From contig RAZH01000009.1 of the NCBI GenBank assembly GCA_003612585.1, forward strand, positions 118,003 through 182,002: a stretch of 64,000 nt of DNA, in the 5' to 3' direction. The DNA is from a bacterium 1XD42-54 (GTDB taxonomy: Bacteria; Bacillota; Clostridia; Lachnospirales; Lachnospiraceae). Position numbers and translations under genes: made by a program. Shown here piece after piece: positions 17,171-27,600 of this stretch. Within the stretch, counting starts at the first letter, position 1; the number at the start of each line of letters is the position of its first letter. The notes beneath the pieces are model-generated. The model saw only the letters and a list, made by a program, of their open reading frames with translations, did not search any database and was not told the DNA's origin.

Positions 17171-18127
17171 TTATTCCAGGTATAAAACCGGATCTACCGG
17201 AACATCGTTCTGTGTCATTGCAAAATAGAGGTTGCTTCCTTCCTGACTGTAGTACTTGGTCGGTTCGCTGACATATCCAAGCAGAGCTCCCTCTGCCACA
17301 ACATCTCCCTGTGCGACCGCCATCTCTTTCAGCTGACCGTAAGTAAGCTTATATCCGCCTCCAATATTCAAAACCAGTGTATTTCCTGTCTCTTCATCAA
17401 TATATACCGACTCTACGATTCCCTTTGCAGCTGCCAGAACCTGATTTCCCGTATCGCTGCCAATCACAATTGCCGGATTATATTTATACTGGTTCAATGT
17501 CGGAAAATAGATACTTCCATCCATGCTGTAGTCCAGCAAAATTGTTCCAGCTGCCGGCCACATCAGAGAATTATCATCTGTGAAACTGATGCCCTCTGCA
17601 ACCAGTGCCTGCTCCGAAATAATCTGGCTGGAAGATGCCTCTGCTGCTGATGTATCTGTCATTCCATCCTGGCCTTCTGCAGAAACGACCGGTGTACCGT
17701 CTGCCTGACCATTCGCGGAAACCGCCTGCGCTGGATCTGTCTGTCCATCTGAGGAGGCGGTCTGTGTGCCGTCTGCCTGACCATCCACGGAAGCTGTCTG
17801 TGTGTCGTCTGTCTGTCCATCCGCGGAAGCTGTCTGCGCATCCTTGTCATCCGCCTGACCATTTGCGGAAGCTTCTTTCGCCATATCTTTTGCCATCTTA
17901 TCCTCAAGTGTCGGGAACAAAGCATCCTCGATGTCATCCGTTGGACCTATTTCTTCTTCCAGATACGCCAGCTGATCAAGCTCTGTTTCCTGCTGCGTGT
18001 CTCTTTTCTGTCGTGTCTGATTTACCGCTGCAATACCGCCGAGCACCAGAATGCCCGTCATGCAAAGACTGATTGTCCAGATACTGCTGCGCTTTGTAAT
18101 AAAGTTTTTAAATGCTCTCTTATCCAT
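17171..18127 (-). CDS. SpoIIQ-like degenerate LytM/M23 protein
   Basis: A 318-residue single-pass membrane protein. It has a short cytoplasmic N-terminus, one helix ([19 protein letters not shown]), a linker with six 11-12-residue repeats, and a C-terminal LytM fold ([20 protein letters not shown] ... [16 protein letters not shown]). The zinc ligands of active M23 peptidases are gone. The first HxxxD site reads NPAIVIGSD and the HLHFE motif reads NLYFAM, so it is unlikely to be a hydrolase. This, with a sigma-F-like promoter upstream, suggests the forespore engulfment protein SpoIIQ. The ATG at 18127 follows GAGGTGAATGAT. Confidence 0.78.
   Translation of the reverse strand: MDKRAFKNFITKRSSIWTISLCMTGILVLGGIAAVNQTRQKRDTQQETELDQLAYLEEEIGPTDDIEDALFPTLEDKMAKDMAKEASANGQADDKDAQTASADGQTDDTQTASVDGQADGTQTASSDGQTDPAQAVSANGQADGTPVVSAEGQDGMTDTSAAEASSSQIISEQALVAEGISFTDDNSLMWPAAGTILLDYSMDGSIYFPTLNQYKYNPAIVIGSDTGNQVLAAAKGIVESVYIDEETGNTLVLNIGGGYKLTYGQLKEMAVAQGDVVAEGALLGYVSEPTKYYSQEGSNLYFAMTQNDVPVDPVLYLE
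17665..17890 (-). repeat. 11-12-codon repeats in SpoIIQ-like linker
   Basis: About six imperfect units of the form [14 protein letters not shown] / [12 protein letters not shown] / [12 protein letters not shown], each roughly 33-36 bases. It is a hydrophilic spacer, prone to length change by recombination. Confidence 0.8.
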
Positions 18128-18168
18128 ATCATTCACCTCATCATTATGATTCCTCACCGGTTTAATGA

Positions 18169-18197
18169 TAGGATTGCCAGAAAAGCACAGTTTATAC
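18169..18197 (-). promoter_or_regulatory. Candidate sigma-F promoter
   Basis: GTATA (18193-18197) and GGCAATCCTA (18169-18178), spaced by 14 bases, resemble the sigma-F consensus GYATA / GGnnAnAmT with one mismatch in the -10 element. It lies 40 bases before the SpoIIQ-like start. Confidence 0.5.
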
Positions 18198-18299
18198 AGA
18201 AAAAATCTTGTACAGAAAAAAATACTGTAGCAGACACGCCAGCTCACATACTGTGTAAAAAATAACAGTCCCTCAAGTTACGTTAATTTCTGTATCAAC

Positions 18300-18337
18300 G
18301 AAAACAAGGCCGCTGCATCATCGGCAACAACCTTGTT
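18300..18337 (-). terminator. glgP terminator
   Basis: AAAACAAGG pairs with CCTTGTTTT, with an inner CCG/CGG. The T run is part of the 3' arm. It follows the glgP stop by 15 bases. Confidence 0.75.
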
Positions 18338-18352
18338 TTATCATCTTATTTC

Positions 18353-20830
18353 TTAAACCTCAAACGACTCCGGATCTACCTCAACTTTTACTTTGTCCAG
18401 ATGCCAGATTTCATCCACATACTGCTGAATCGTACGGTCGGACGTAAATTTTCCACTGCAAGCCATATTCAAAATCGCCATCTTTGCCCAGCCTGCTTCA
18501 TCGCGGTATGCTTTTTCCACGCGCTCCTGTGCTGCGGCATAGGATTTGAAATCTGCCAGAATAAAATACGTATCCGGTTTATCGCTGCTGTTTGTGTTCA
18601 GGAGTGAATCATAGATATCGCGGAACATCTCGGTATCTCTGGAATACTCGCCGTTAATCAGCTGCATCAGCACGCGGCGGATATCCTGGTCGTTATTGAA
18701 ATAATCCGTAGGATGATAACCGCCTTCATTTTCATAGCGAATTACCTCATCTGCCGACAAGCCAAATATAAACGCATTCTCCATGCCGACTTCCTCAACG
18801 ATCTCCACATTCGCGCCATCCATCGTTCCAACCGTCGGAGCGCCGTTCAGCATGAATTTCATATTGCCGGTACCGGAAGCTTCCTTGCTCGCTGTTGAAA
18901 TCTGCTCAGAAACATCTGCTGCTGCAAAGATCAGCTCTGCGTTCGATACACGGTAATCCTCGATAAATACCACCTTCAGCTTACCATTGATAGATTTATC
19001 GTTATTAATTACTTCTGCCACACTGTTGATCAGCTTGATCGTCAGTTTTGCACGGCGATAACCTGCCGCCGCCTTGGCGCCGAAGATAAACGTTCTCGGA
19101 TAGAAATCCATCTCCGGATGGTCTTTGATTTTATTATACAGATACATCACATGCAGGATATTCAGAAGCTGACGTTTGTACTCATGCAGACGTTTTACCT
19201 GCACATCGAAAATAGAACGGGGATCAACCTCGATTCCATTATGCTCTTTGATATATTTTGCGAGACGCAGCTTGTTCTGGTATTTAATGTTCATAAACTC
19301 CTGCTGAGCCTTCGGGTCCTCCGCGTAAACCTTCATCTTTGCAATCTGCGTCAGGTCTGTAATCCACTCATCACCGATGTGGTCTGTTACCCATTCAGCC
19401 AGAAGCGGATTTGCGTGAAGCAGGAATCTTCTCTGTGTGATACCGTTTGTCTTGTTGTTGAATTTCTGCGGCATCATCTCATAGAAATCTTTCAGCTCCT
19501 GATTTTTCAGGATTTCCGTGTGCAGCCTTGCAACGCCGTTTACAGAGTAGCCTGCTGCAATCGCCAGATGCGCCATCTTTACCTGTCCGTCGTAAATGAT
19601 AGCCATCTTCCGGATTTTTTCCTGATTGCCCGGATATTTTCTCTGGATCTCCTCAACAAAGCGGCGGTTGATTTCCTCTACGATCTGATAAACACGCGGA
19701 AGCAGTCTAGAGAACAACTCAATCGGCCATTTCTCGAGCGCCTCTGCCATGATCGTATGATTCGTATAAGCACACGTCTTTGTCGTGATCTCCCATGCCT
19801 CGTCCCACTCAAGGCCTTCCTCATCCAAAAGAATACGCATCAGTTCCGCAATCGCTACCGTCGGATGCGTGTCGTTTAACTGGAAGGTCACTTTTTCATG
19901 GAATTTGCGGATATCGTCATGTGTTCTCTTATATTTTGCAATCGCTTCCTGCACACTTGCTGAAATAAAGAAATACTGCTGTTTCAGCCGGAGCTCTTTT
20001 CCTGCATAATGATTATCGTTCGGATAGAGCACGTCCACGATATTCTTTGCCAGATTCTCCTGCTCTACTGCTTTCTGATAATCACCTTTATCGAAAGAAT
20101 CCAGATGGAAATCTGCAATCGCCTCCGCATCCCAGACGCGCAGTGTATTTACAACGTTATTGTTGTATCCGAGAATCGGCATATCAAACGGGATTGCCCT
20201 TACAGACTGATATCCCTCATGAATAAAATTGTTTCTCCGGTTCTTCTCGTCGTATTCAACGCGCACGTATCCGCCAAATTTTACGGTCTTTGCATATTCC
20301 GGACGGCGCAACTCAAACGGATTTCCGTTCTTCAGCCAGTTATCCGGGACTTCGATCTGATAACCGTTTTCAATTTTCTGTTTAAACATTCCGTAACGAT
20401 AACGGATTCCACAGCCATATGCAGAATAGCCAAGCGTAGCCAGAGAATCCAGGAAACAGGCTGCCAGACGTCCAAGGCCACCGTTTCCAAGCGCTGCGTC
20501 CGGCTCCTGATCCTCGATCACATTGAGGTCAAAGCCCATTTCCTCCAGCGCTTCCTTTACCTCTTTGTAAGCAGTCAGATTAATCAGGTTGTTTCCAAGC
20601 GCACGGCCCATCAGGAATTCCATGGACATATAATAAACCGTTTTCGGATCGTCGATTTCGTACTGCTTCTGCGTTGCCAGCCAGTTGTTGATAATTTCAT
20701 CCTTTACAGCGTAGGACACTGCCTGAAAAAGCTGCTGCTGATCTGCCTCCCTGATGGTTTTTCGGTAAAGCGTTTTTACGTTATCTTTTACTCTCTCCTT
20801 GAATACTTCCTTGTCGATTAATTTATTCAT
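18353..20830 (-). CDS. glgP: Glycogen/alpha-glucan phosphorylase
   Basis: An 825-residue PLP enzyme that releases glucose 1-phosphate from glycogen or maltodextrin. Family motifs include YYMSMEFLMGRAL, EPDAALGNGGLGRLAACF, QLNDTHPTVAIAELMR, VKRLHEYKRQLLN and the PLP-lysine motif EASGTGNMKFMLNGA. Length is normal for bacterial phosphorylases. The ATG at 20830 follows AAAGGAAAA. It is followed by its own terminator. No other glycogen genes are next to it. Its leader contains an 11-base palindrome. Confidence 0.97.
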   Translation of the reverse strand: MNKLIDKEVFKERVKDNVKTLYRKTIREADQQQLFQAVSYAVKDEIINNWLATQKQYEIDDPKTVYYMSMEFLMGRALGNNLINLTAYKEVKEALEEMGFDLNVIEDQEPDAALGNGGLGRLAACFLDSLATLGYSAYGCGIRYRYGMFKQKIENGYQIEVPDNWLKNGNPFELRRPEYAKTVKFGGYVRVEYDEKNRRNNFIHEGYQSVRAIPFDMPILGYNNNVVNTLRVWDAEAIADFHLDSFDKGDYQKAVEQENLAKNIVDVLYPNDNHYAGKELRLKQQYFFISASVQEAIAKYKRTHDDIRKFHEKVTFQLNDTHPTVAIAELMRILLDEEGLEWDEAWEITTKTCAYTNHTIMAEALEKWPIELFSRLLPRVYQIVEEINRRFVEEIQRKYPGNQEKIRKMAIIYDGQVKMAHLAIAAGYSVNGVARLHTEILKNQELKDFYEMMPQKFNNKTNGITQRRFLLHANPLLAEWVTDHIGDEWITDLTQIAKMKVYAEDPKAQQEFMNIKYQNKLRLAKYIKEHNGIEVDPRSIFDVQVKRLHEYKRQLLNILHVMYLYNKIKDHPEMDFYPRTFIFGAKAAAGYRRAKLTIKLINSVAEVINNDKSINGKLKVVFIEDYRVSNAELIFAAADVSEQISTASKEASGTGNMKFMLNGAPTVGTMDGANVEIVEEVGMENAFIFGLSADEVIRYENEGGYHPTDYFNNDQDIRRVLMQLINGEYSRDTEMFRDIYDSLLNTNSSDKPDTYFILADFKSYAAAQERVEKAYRDEAGWAKMAILNMACSGKFTSDRTIQQYVDEIWHLDKVKVEVDPESFEV

Positions 20831-20875
20831 GGTTTGTTTTCCTTTCCATTCTTCGCTACCCCTGGACCTACAAGG

Positions 20876-20907
20876 CATCCGGCTGGCAACCCCTCACCAG
20901 CCGGATG
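20876..20907. repeat. Palindrome in ileS-glgP gap
   Basis: CATCCGGCTGG and CCAGCCGGATG are perfect 11-base arms around a 10-base loop. There is no T run on either strand. It may be an RNA processing or termination hairpin after ileS, or an operator for glgP. Confidence 0.6.
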
Positions 20908-20990
20908 TATGATCTTAATAACTGATTTTACCTGCAAAAAAACGATACCCTGATCTCTGCTCCACGCTTTGAAGTCTATGGTGCGGTCTG

Positions 20991-23900
20991 TTACAGCTTC
21001 TCAACGCCAAGCGTTACTGCTTCTCCGTTGATGCTCCATTCTTTGCTATATCCGACGCTCGTTTCGTATACAATTTCATCTGCCATAACGTCTGTCTGAA
21101 TCTCTTTTTCAAACTTCTGCATCACAGTCTGAATCTTTTCATTATCTTTTACCGATACGCGGATTTTATCCATAACTTCAAAGCCTGCCTCTTTACGCAT
21201 GGTCTGAATCTTGCTGATCAGCTCGCGCACAAATCCCTCTTCAATCAGTTCCGGTGTCAGAACCGTACTCAGGACAACCGAAATATCTCCATTATTCTCA
21301 GAGATATATCCTTCTGCCTGTGCCGTCTCAATCAGCAGGTCTTCCGGCGTCAGAAGCACCTCCTCGCCGTCAAACACCAGCTTCAGAACGCCGTTTGTCT
21401 TTAAATCAGCCATGGCCGCATTGCCGTCCAGCTCCGGAAGCGCCTGGCGAATCTTGCCGAGCAGCTTGCCGTACTTTGGTCCCACGGTCTTGAGCTGCGG
21501 CTTGAAATTATAAGAAGTATACGCACTAACATCCTGCGTAAATTCCACGTTCTTTACATTCAGCTCATCACGGATAATTTCCACAAAGTACTCCGGAAGT
21601 GCATGCGGCGCTTTGATAAACATCTGCGCAACCGGCTGACGGTTTTTGATATTGGCAGTGTTTCTGCAAGCACGGCCCATCACAACCACCTTCAGCACCT
21701 CGTCCATATCCTGCTCAAGTTCTTTATCAATGCGTGTCTCATCCACAACCGGGAAATCACACAGATGAATACTCTCCGGTGCGGATGCATCAACAGTGCA
21801 GACGATATTGCGGTAAATGTCCTCTGTCATAAACGGAACCATCGGCGCTGCCGCCTTACACACATTAACGAGTGCTGTATACAGCGTCATGTAAGCATTG
21901 ATCTTATCCTGCTCCATGCCCTTTGCCCAGAAACGCTCACGGCTTCTTCTGACGTACCAGTTACTCATGTCATCCACAAATTCCTGCAGCGCTCTCGCCG
22001 CCTCCGGAATCTTATAATTGCCGAGATCGGCATCTACTGTCTGAATCATGGTATACATCTTGGAAAGCAGCCACTTATCCATCACCGGGAGCTGCTCATA
22101 ATCCAGGGTATAGTTCATCGGATTGAAATTGTCAATGTTGGCATACAGCACAAAGAATGCGTACGTATTCCACAAAGTTCCCATGAACTTACGCTGGCCC
22201 TCCTGCACAGCCTTCCCGTGGAAACGGTTCGGCAGCCACGGCGCGCTGTTGATATAGAAATACCAGCGGATCGCATCGGCTCCGTACGTCTCAAGCGCAT
22301 CAAACGGGTCCACTGCATTTCCTTTGGATTTACTCATTTTCTGGCCGTTCTCATCCTGCACGTGGCCAAGGACGATTACATTCTCATACGGCGCTTTGTT
22401 AAACAGAAGCGTTGACTCTGCAAGCAGGGAATAGAACCACCCTCTTGTCTGATCGACTGCCTCGGAAATAAACTGCGCCGGGAAATGCGCCTCAAAATAT
22501 TCTTTATTTTCAAATGGATAATGATACTGTGCAAACGGCATTGCCCCGGAATCAAACCAGCAGTCAATTACTTCTGGCACGCGGTGCATTGTTTTGCCGC
22601 AATGCGGACATTTGATCGTAATCTCGTCAATATACGGACGATGCAGCTCCACCGTCTTTGCTGCCTCGTTACCGCTCATCTCAAAGAGCTCCTGGCGGCT
22701 TCCGATGGAATGCATATGACCGCAGTCCTCGCACTCCCAGATATTCAGCGGAGTACCCCAGTAACGGTTTCTTGAAATACCCCAGTCCTGCACATTCTCC
22801 AGCCAGTCACCGAAACGTCCCTTGCCGATGCTCTCCGGAATCCAGTTGATGGTGTTGTTGTTTGCGATCAGATCATCTCTGACCTCTGTCATTTTGATAA
22901 ACCAGGATTCACGCGCATAATAGATCAGCGGCGTATCACAGCGCCAGCAGTGCGGATACTCATGCTCAAACTTCGGCGCGTCGTACAGCTTGCCTTCTTT
23001 TTCCAGATCAACCAGAATCGGCTTGTCCGCATCCTTAACGAACAGGCCCGCATACGGTGTATCCTCTGTCATATTTCCTTTGCCGTCTACAAACTGTACA
23101 AACGGGAGGTCATATTTGCGTCCCACACGTCCGTCGTCCTCACCGAAGGCCGGAGCGATATGAACGATACCGGTACCGTCTGACATCGTAACGTAACCGT
23201 CACATGTCACAAAATGGCCTTTCTTTCTCTGTTTTGCCGCAACCTCACCGGCGCATGCAAACAGCGGCTCATACTCTCTGTATTCCAGATCTTTTCCTTT
23301 ATAAGTTTCCAGGACTTCATAAGCCGGAATTCCCTTTTCCTCATCTCCCAGACGGCCCAGAACCTTATCCAGGAGCTCCTGTGCCATATAGTAGGTGTAA
23401 CCGTCAGCTGCCTTCACCTTGCAGTACGTATCCTCCGGATTAACACAGAGGCCGACGTTCGACGGAAGTGTCCAGGGCGTCGTCGTCCACGCCAGGAAAT
23501 ACGCATCCTCGCCAACTGCCTTAAAGCGTACAATCGCAGAACGCTCCTTCACCGTCTTGTACCCCTGCGCTACTTCCTGGGCAGAAAGCGGTGTCCCGCA
23601 GCGCGGACAGTATGGAACAACCTTAAAGCCCTTATAAAGCAGCTGCTTGTTCCAGATTTCTTTTAAGGCCCACCATTCGGACTCAATATAATCATCATGA
23701 TATGTCACATACGGATCATCCATATCTGCCCAGAAACCAACTGTACCGGAGAAGTCCTCCCACATACCCTTGTATTTCCAGACACTTTCTTTACATTTAT
23801 CAATAAACGGAATCAGACCGTACTCTTCAATCTGCTCCTTGCCGTCGAGACCAAGCAGCTTTTCCACTTCCAGTTCCACCGGAAGCCCATGCGTATCCCA

Positions 23901-24155
23901 TCCGGCCTTTCTCGGAACGATTTTTCCCTTCATGGTCTGGTAACGCGGAATCATATCTTTAATCACGCGGGTCAACACATGACCGATATGCGGCTTGCCG
24001 TTCGCGGTCGGCGGACCGTCATAAAATGTGTAGGTCTCACAGCCTTCCCGCTGTTCCATACTTTTTTCAAAAATTTTGTTCTCTTTCCAGAACTTTTCCG
24101 TCTGCTTTTCACGTTCGACAAAATTCAGACTGGTAGGTACCTTATCGTACAGCAT
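20991..24155 (-). CDS. ileS: Isoleucyl-tRNA synthetase
   Basis: A 1054-residue class I synthetase that charges tRNA-Ile. It has the HIGH motif in NGKPHIGHVLTRVIK, KMSKS in ENGQKMSKSKGNAVDP, the editing domain with TTPWTLPSNVGLCV, and zinc-ribbon-like cysteines PYCPRCGTPLS and WRCDTPL. The length and the absence of the C-terminal zinc finger of the E. coli form fit the longer, eukaryote-like IleS2 class, which often tolerates mupirocin; resistance is not shown here. The ATG follows AAAGGAGG. It has its own promoter, and no T-box leader was seen. Confidence 0.97.
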   Translation of the reverse strand: MLYDKVPTSLNFVEREKQTEKFWKENKIFEKSMEQREGCETYTFYDGPPTANGKPHIGHVLTRVIKDMIPRYQTMKGKIVPRKAGWDTHGLPVELEVEKLLGLDGKEQIEEYGLIPFIDKCKESVWKYKGMWEDFSGTVGFWADMDDPYVTYHDDYIESEWWALKEIWNKQLLYKGFKVVPYCPRCGTPLSAQEVAQGYKTVKERSAIVRFKAVGEDAYFLAWTTTPWTLPSNVGLCVNPEDTYCKVKAADGYTYYMAQELLDKVLGRLGDEEKGIPAYEVLETYKGKDLEYREYEPLFACAGEVAAKQRKKGHFVTCDGYVTMSDGTGIVHIAPAFGEDDGRVGRKYDLPFVQFVDGKGNMTEDTPYAGLFVKDADKPILVDLEKEGKLYDAPKFEHEYPHCWRCDTPLIYYARESWFIKMTEVRDDLIANNNTINWIPESIGKGRFGDWLENVQDWGISRNRYWGTPLNIWECEDCGHMHSIGSRQELFEMSGNEAAKTVELHRPYIDEITIKCPHCGKTMHRVPEVIDCWFDSGAMPFAQYHYPFENKEYFEAHFPAQFISEAVDQTRGWFYSLLAESTLLFNKAPYENVIVLGHVQDENGQKMSKSKGNAVDPFDALETYGADAIRWYFYINSAPWLPNRFHGKAVQEGQRKFMGTLWNTYAFFVLYANIDNFNPMNYTLDYEQLPVMDKWLLSKMYTMIQTVDADLGNYKIPEAARALQEFVDDMSNWYVRRSRERFWAKGMEQDKINAYMTLYTALVNVCKAAAPMVPFMTEDIYRNIVCTVDASAPESIHLCDFPVVDETRIDKELEQDMDEVLKVVVMGRACRNTANIKNRQPVAQMFIKAPHALPEYFVEIIRDELNVKNVEFTQDVSAYTSYNFKPQLKTVGPKYGKLLGKIRQALPELDGNAAMADLKTNGVLKLVFDGEEVLLTPEDLLIETAQAEGYISENNGDISVVLSTVLTPELIEEGFVRELISKIQTMRKEAGFEVMDKIRVSVKDNEKIQTVMQKFEKEIQTDVMADEIVYETSVGYSKEWSINGEAVTLGVEKL

Positions 24156-24270
24156 CGTCTGCCTCCTTTAAATAATCGGATCGTTTCTATTATACCGAAT
24201 AGTATATTCATACATCACAAATCCGGCTGCCGGAACCATCCCGCGGCTCCGGGCATACACGTATCATATA

Positions 24271-24300
24271 ATTATAGCCCACCACCGCTTCTATTGTCAA
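24271..24300 (-). promoter_or_regulatory. ileS promoter
   Basis: TTGACA (24295-24300), 18-base spacer, TATAAT (24271-24276). Both boxes match consensus exactly. Confidence 0.85.
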
Positions 24301-24583
24301 TTTACGAATCGTTGAAAATACAGGAAGTTGCGTATTTTTTTCGTGGAAAAACGACAGATATTTATATGCTCCGCTATTCTGCTGAAAATCCGCTTATGGT
24401 TTATATATATTTTATTTGTACGGCTCTGACAGACATGGTAAAATAAAAACAGAAACCCATGCCAGTCGGCGCATGGATTCGAAGCTGAAAAATATGGTAT
24501 CCCGGAAAAAGTAGTTGAAAAATATTTATAGAATACCCTCCGTCCAATACCTTATTTTAAATATATACAAAACAAGAATCCCC
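24301..24583. other. Intergenic region, possible gene remnant
   Basis: No complete gene. On the plus strand near 24475-24532 a short open piece (GFEAEKYGIPEKVVEKYL then stop) reads like the end of a protein without its beginning. It may be a decayed gene or chance. Confidence 0.3.
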
Positions 24584-24638
24584 AAAAAGCCCGGCCCGCA
24601 GGTTCCTTATTTGTTCCTGCGGGCCGGGCCTTTTTTTG
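24584..24638 (-). terminator. Strong terminator of the giant adhesin operon
   Basis: A perfect 14-base G/C-rich stem (GCCCGGCCCGCAGG with its complement) with flanking A and T runs, 12 bases after the adhesin stop. The symmetry allows termination from both sides. Confidence 0.95.
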
Positions 24639-24649
24639 CTTATTTCGTT

Positions 24650-27600
24650 TTACTGATTGTTTCCTGATCTGCGTCTTCTTCGTCTTTCCTCAAGAATCAA
24701 CAGTATCAGTGCTGATGCTGTCAGCAGCAGCGCAAATCCAAAGATCGGTGTTTCATCTCCTGTTTTTACGCTCTTTGTATTCATCTTTGCCATTCCGGCG
24801 CTTTCCACTTTCTGTCCATTCTGCTCAGTGTTTTCAGACGAATTTTCGATCACAGTGTCGGTATACGCTTCATCCTGTTCCACCACAGTGTTCGTGATTG
24901 TCACAGAAGCATCTGTCGTATCGCTCTCTACAGTAACTATCTCATTTTCTACTTCCCAGTCATATGCAAAGTTCGCGATCTGCTCCACCGGTGTTCCGTC
25001 TGCGGATACCTCGGTAATATAGAAACTTCTCTGTCCTTCTTGTGGATTTGCAACCTCAATGTTTACGGTTGCCTCGGCATTCCCTGACATGCTGATCGGA
25101 ACAATGCTCTGGCTGACGCCATCGTCTTCCGTCGCAAGCCTTGTATGCGCCTCATCCAAGAACACACCTGCATAGAAGGTCTCGTTTGATTTCTGTGCCC
25201 TGCCCTGGCTGCTGCGTACGCGTTTGGTAATCGCAAGGTTCGTTACGTATGCGTAGTAACCGCTCGGCAGAACAAGGAACTGATTCGAGAATTCAAACGC
25301 GGCGTTTGCTCCGTTCTGCGCAATCGTAACCTGCTGTCCGTTCGCATAAGCCGGTGAGAACAGTCCGCCTTCGTGCTCTATATTTGCCCTGAGCACATTA
25401 CCCTGCGCATCTGTCTCTGCCACGTAGTATACGCCACGCTGCAGTCCGTCAAAGGTTACGCCAGAGGTTGCCTGTGTGTCTGTAAAATTGATTGCTCTGA
25501 CATCCCCTACATGTCTCGTCAGCGCTTCATCTTCAAACAGTGATACGTAGAAGGTTGCTGCGCCAACTGTAACAGGATTTTCAAACGCATCCGTGAGCTG
25601 CTTTGTCACAACAATGCTGCTGTCTGACGGATCCTCAGTGACAACCGGCACTTCGTCCTCATTCCCCGGGTTCGGGTCCGGTCTTTCCGGATCAGGATTC
25701 GGTACTGCGGGCGCACCGGATGCCGTAACTGCATTCACAAGTTCACCGCCCAGATCCTGCTCTGTCACAATATAAGAATACGTCACGGTTACTTCTTCGT
25801 TCGGTGCAAGGATTGCATTTTCAAATGCCGCCAGCACATCCTCAAAGCCACTTGGTACGACTGTACCATTATTTTCCGGTCTGGTCAGAGTGTCAAGTAC
25901 ATCGAGATCCTGCATTGTCAAGTTACCGGTATTGCGTACCGTTACCTGATACGTGATTTCTTCTCCAACCACATATTTTCCGTCTGCCGCTGCCGGTACT
26001 GAGGTGACTGTCTTCGTAACCTCAAGCCGCGGATTGCGCTCCTCCGGTATAAACGGAACTGGATTGCTCGGAACTTCTTTCTCCCCGAGCGTTGCTGTCG
26101 CAACGTTTTCCAGATCTGTCCGGTTCAGGTCAGCCTCTCCGACCGTATATTCTGCACGAATCGTAACGGCTTCCTGTTCCTCCAGTGTCACAATCGCTGT
26201 ATTCGTCTGTGCATCAACCGTATAACGTCCTTCCGGATCTTCTGCAAATACAGCCCCCGCGATCTCGCTTACCGTAAGGTTTTCAAGCTTTGTATTACCG
26301 GTATTGGTTATCGTGATATCAAACTGTGCGGTTTCACCAAGTACAAATGCATTGTTTGCTCCGGTTCCTTCATTTACGAGCTGTTTTTCAACCGTCCAGT
26401 CCGGATTGTCCTCCACATCGGTCGGTACCTGCTTCTCCGGATCTTCCGGCTCGCTTCCTGCACGCACTGTATTGAGCAACTGGTTATCCGTTGCTTTTAC
26501 CGTATAGACAGACATCAGAATCGCTGTCTCGCCCGGTGCAAGAGTAATGCTTCCATTTTCATAAATGCCCTGGCTTTCTTCTGTCGGATGCAGCTGCGGT
26601 CTCGCCTCTTCGCCGTCAATCAGAAAGACATCTGTTACCGGCTTGGTGATCGTTACATTTCCCGTATTCGCAATTGTTACAAGATACGTCAGTTCATCAC
26701 CCACGCGGGCACTCTGTACGCCATTCTCACCCATTGCGCCTGTCATTCCGCTTACAGTCTTATCAACTGTCCACTCCGGATGATATACAGTTACGCTGTC
26801 TGTATTCGTCTCCTGCCGTGCATCTCCCAATGTGATTTCGGCCCGGTTATCAAGAACCGGATTAGCCGCCGTCAGAGCTTCCTGCGTCACTCTGGCCGTC
26901 ACATTTACCGTACCGCCTGTAAATGGAGCTACCTGTTCAAACGTCCATGTGACTGTCTGACCGGAAACCTCTGCTTCCGGATCTGATTCCACATATTCCA
27001 GTCCTGTCGGAAGTGTATCAGTGATCGTCACATCAGCCGCCGTATTATTGTGATTATAATACGTAATTGCATACGTAACGGTCTCTCCGACCTCTACCAT
27101 CTGCGTCGTTCCTTCTACCTGAATCTTCGGAGCGGTATGCGTCTTTGTCGGCTCAACTGGTGTTTCATCACTCCTTACATTGACAAGCGCTGCTTCATAG
27201 CCTTCTGTGATCTCTGCCGTCTTTAAGGTCGCCTGTACGGTTTCTGTTCCTGTGAAACCTTCGATCTGCGTTTCTCTTACGGAATAACTGTACGGTGCTC
27301 CTGTCTCATCATGCGTCGGAAGACCTTCGATACGATAACTCCATCCATTTGCATCGTTCAGCACCACCGGCTCCCCATATGCCATGCCCTGACGAAGCAG
27401 CGTTACCGTAAGTTCCTCTGGAATCAATTCCTCAGCCAGTGCATTTCCTTCTCCATCCTGCCAGCTCTTTGTAACCTCTACTGAAGTGGTCTCTGCCGTG
27501 TTCGTCAATGCTGTACCATCTTGCGTTTTCGTGTAGCCCGGTACGTCATTTTCAGTTACCGTATAGACAAATGCATGACCATCGTATGCGCCCGTATAGC

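Noticed and set aside
17665..17890. M23 peptidase with active site
   Set aside because: The LytM fold is present in the downstream part of the gene, but the zinc-binding histidines and aspartate are missing, so hydrolase activity was not called.
24156..24300. T-box riboswitch before ileS
   Set aside because: The leader is only about 115 bases and lacks the T-box sequence (GGGTGGTACCGCG type) and a downstream terminator.
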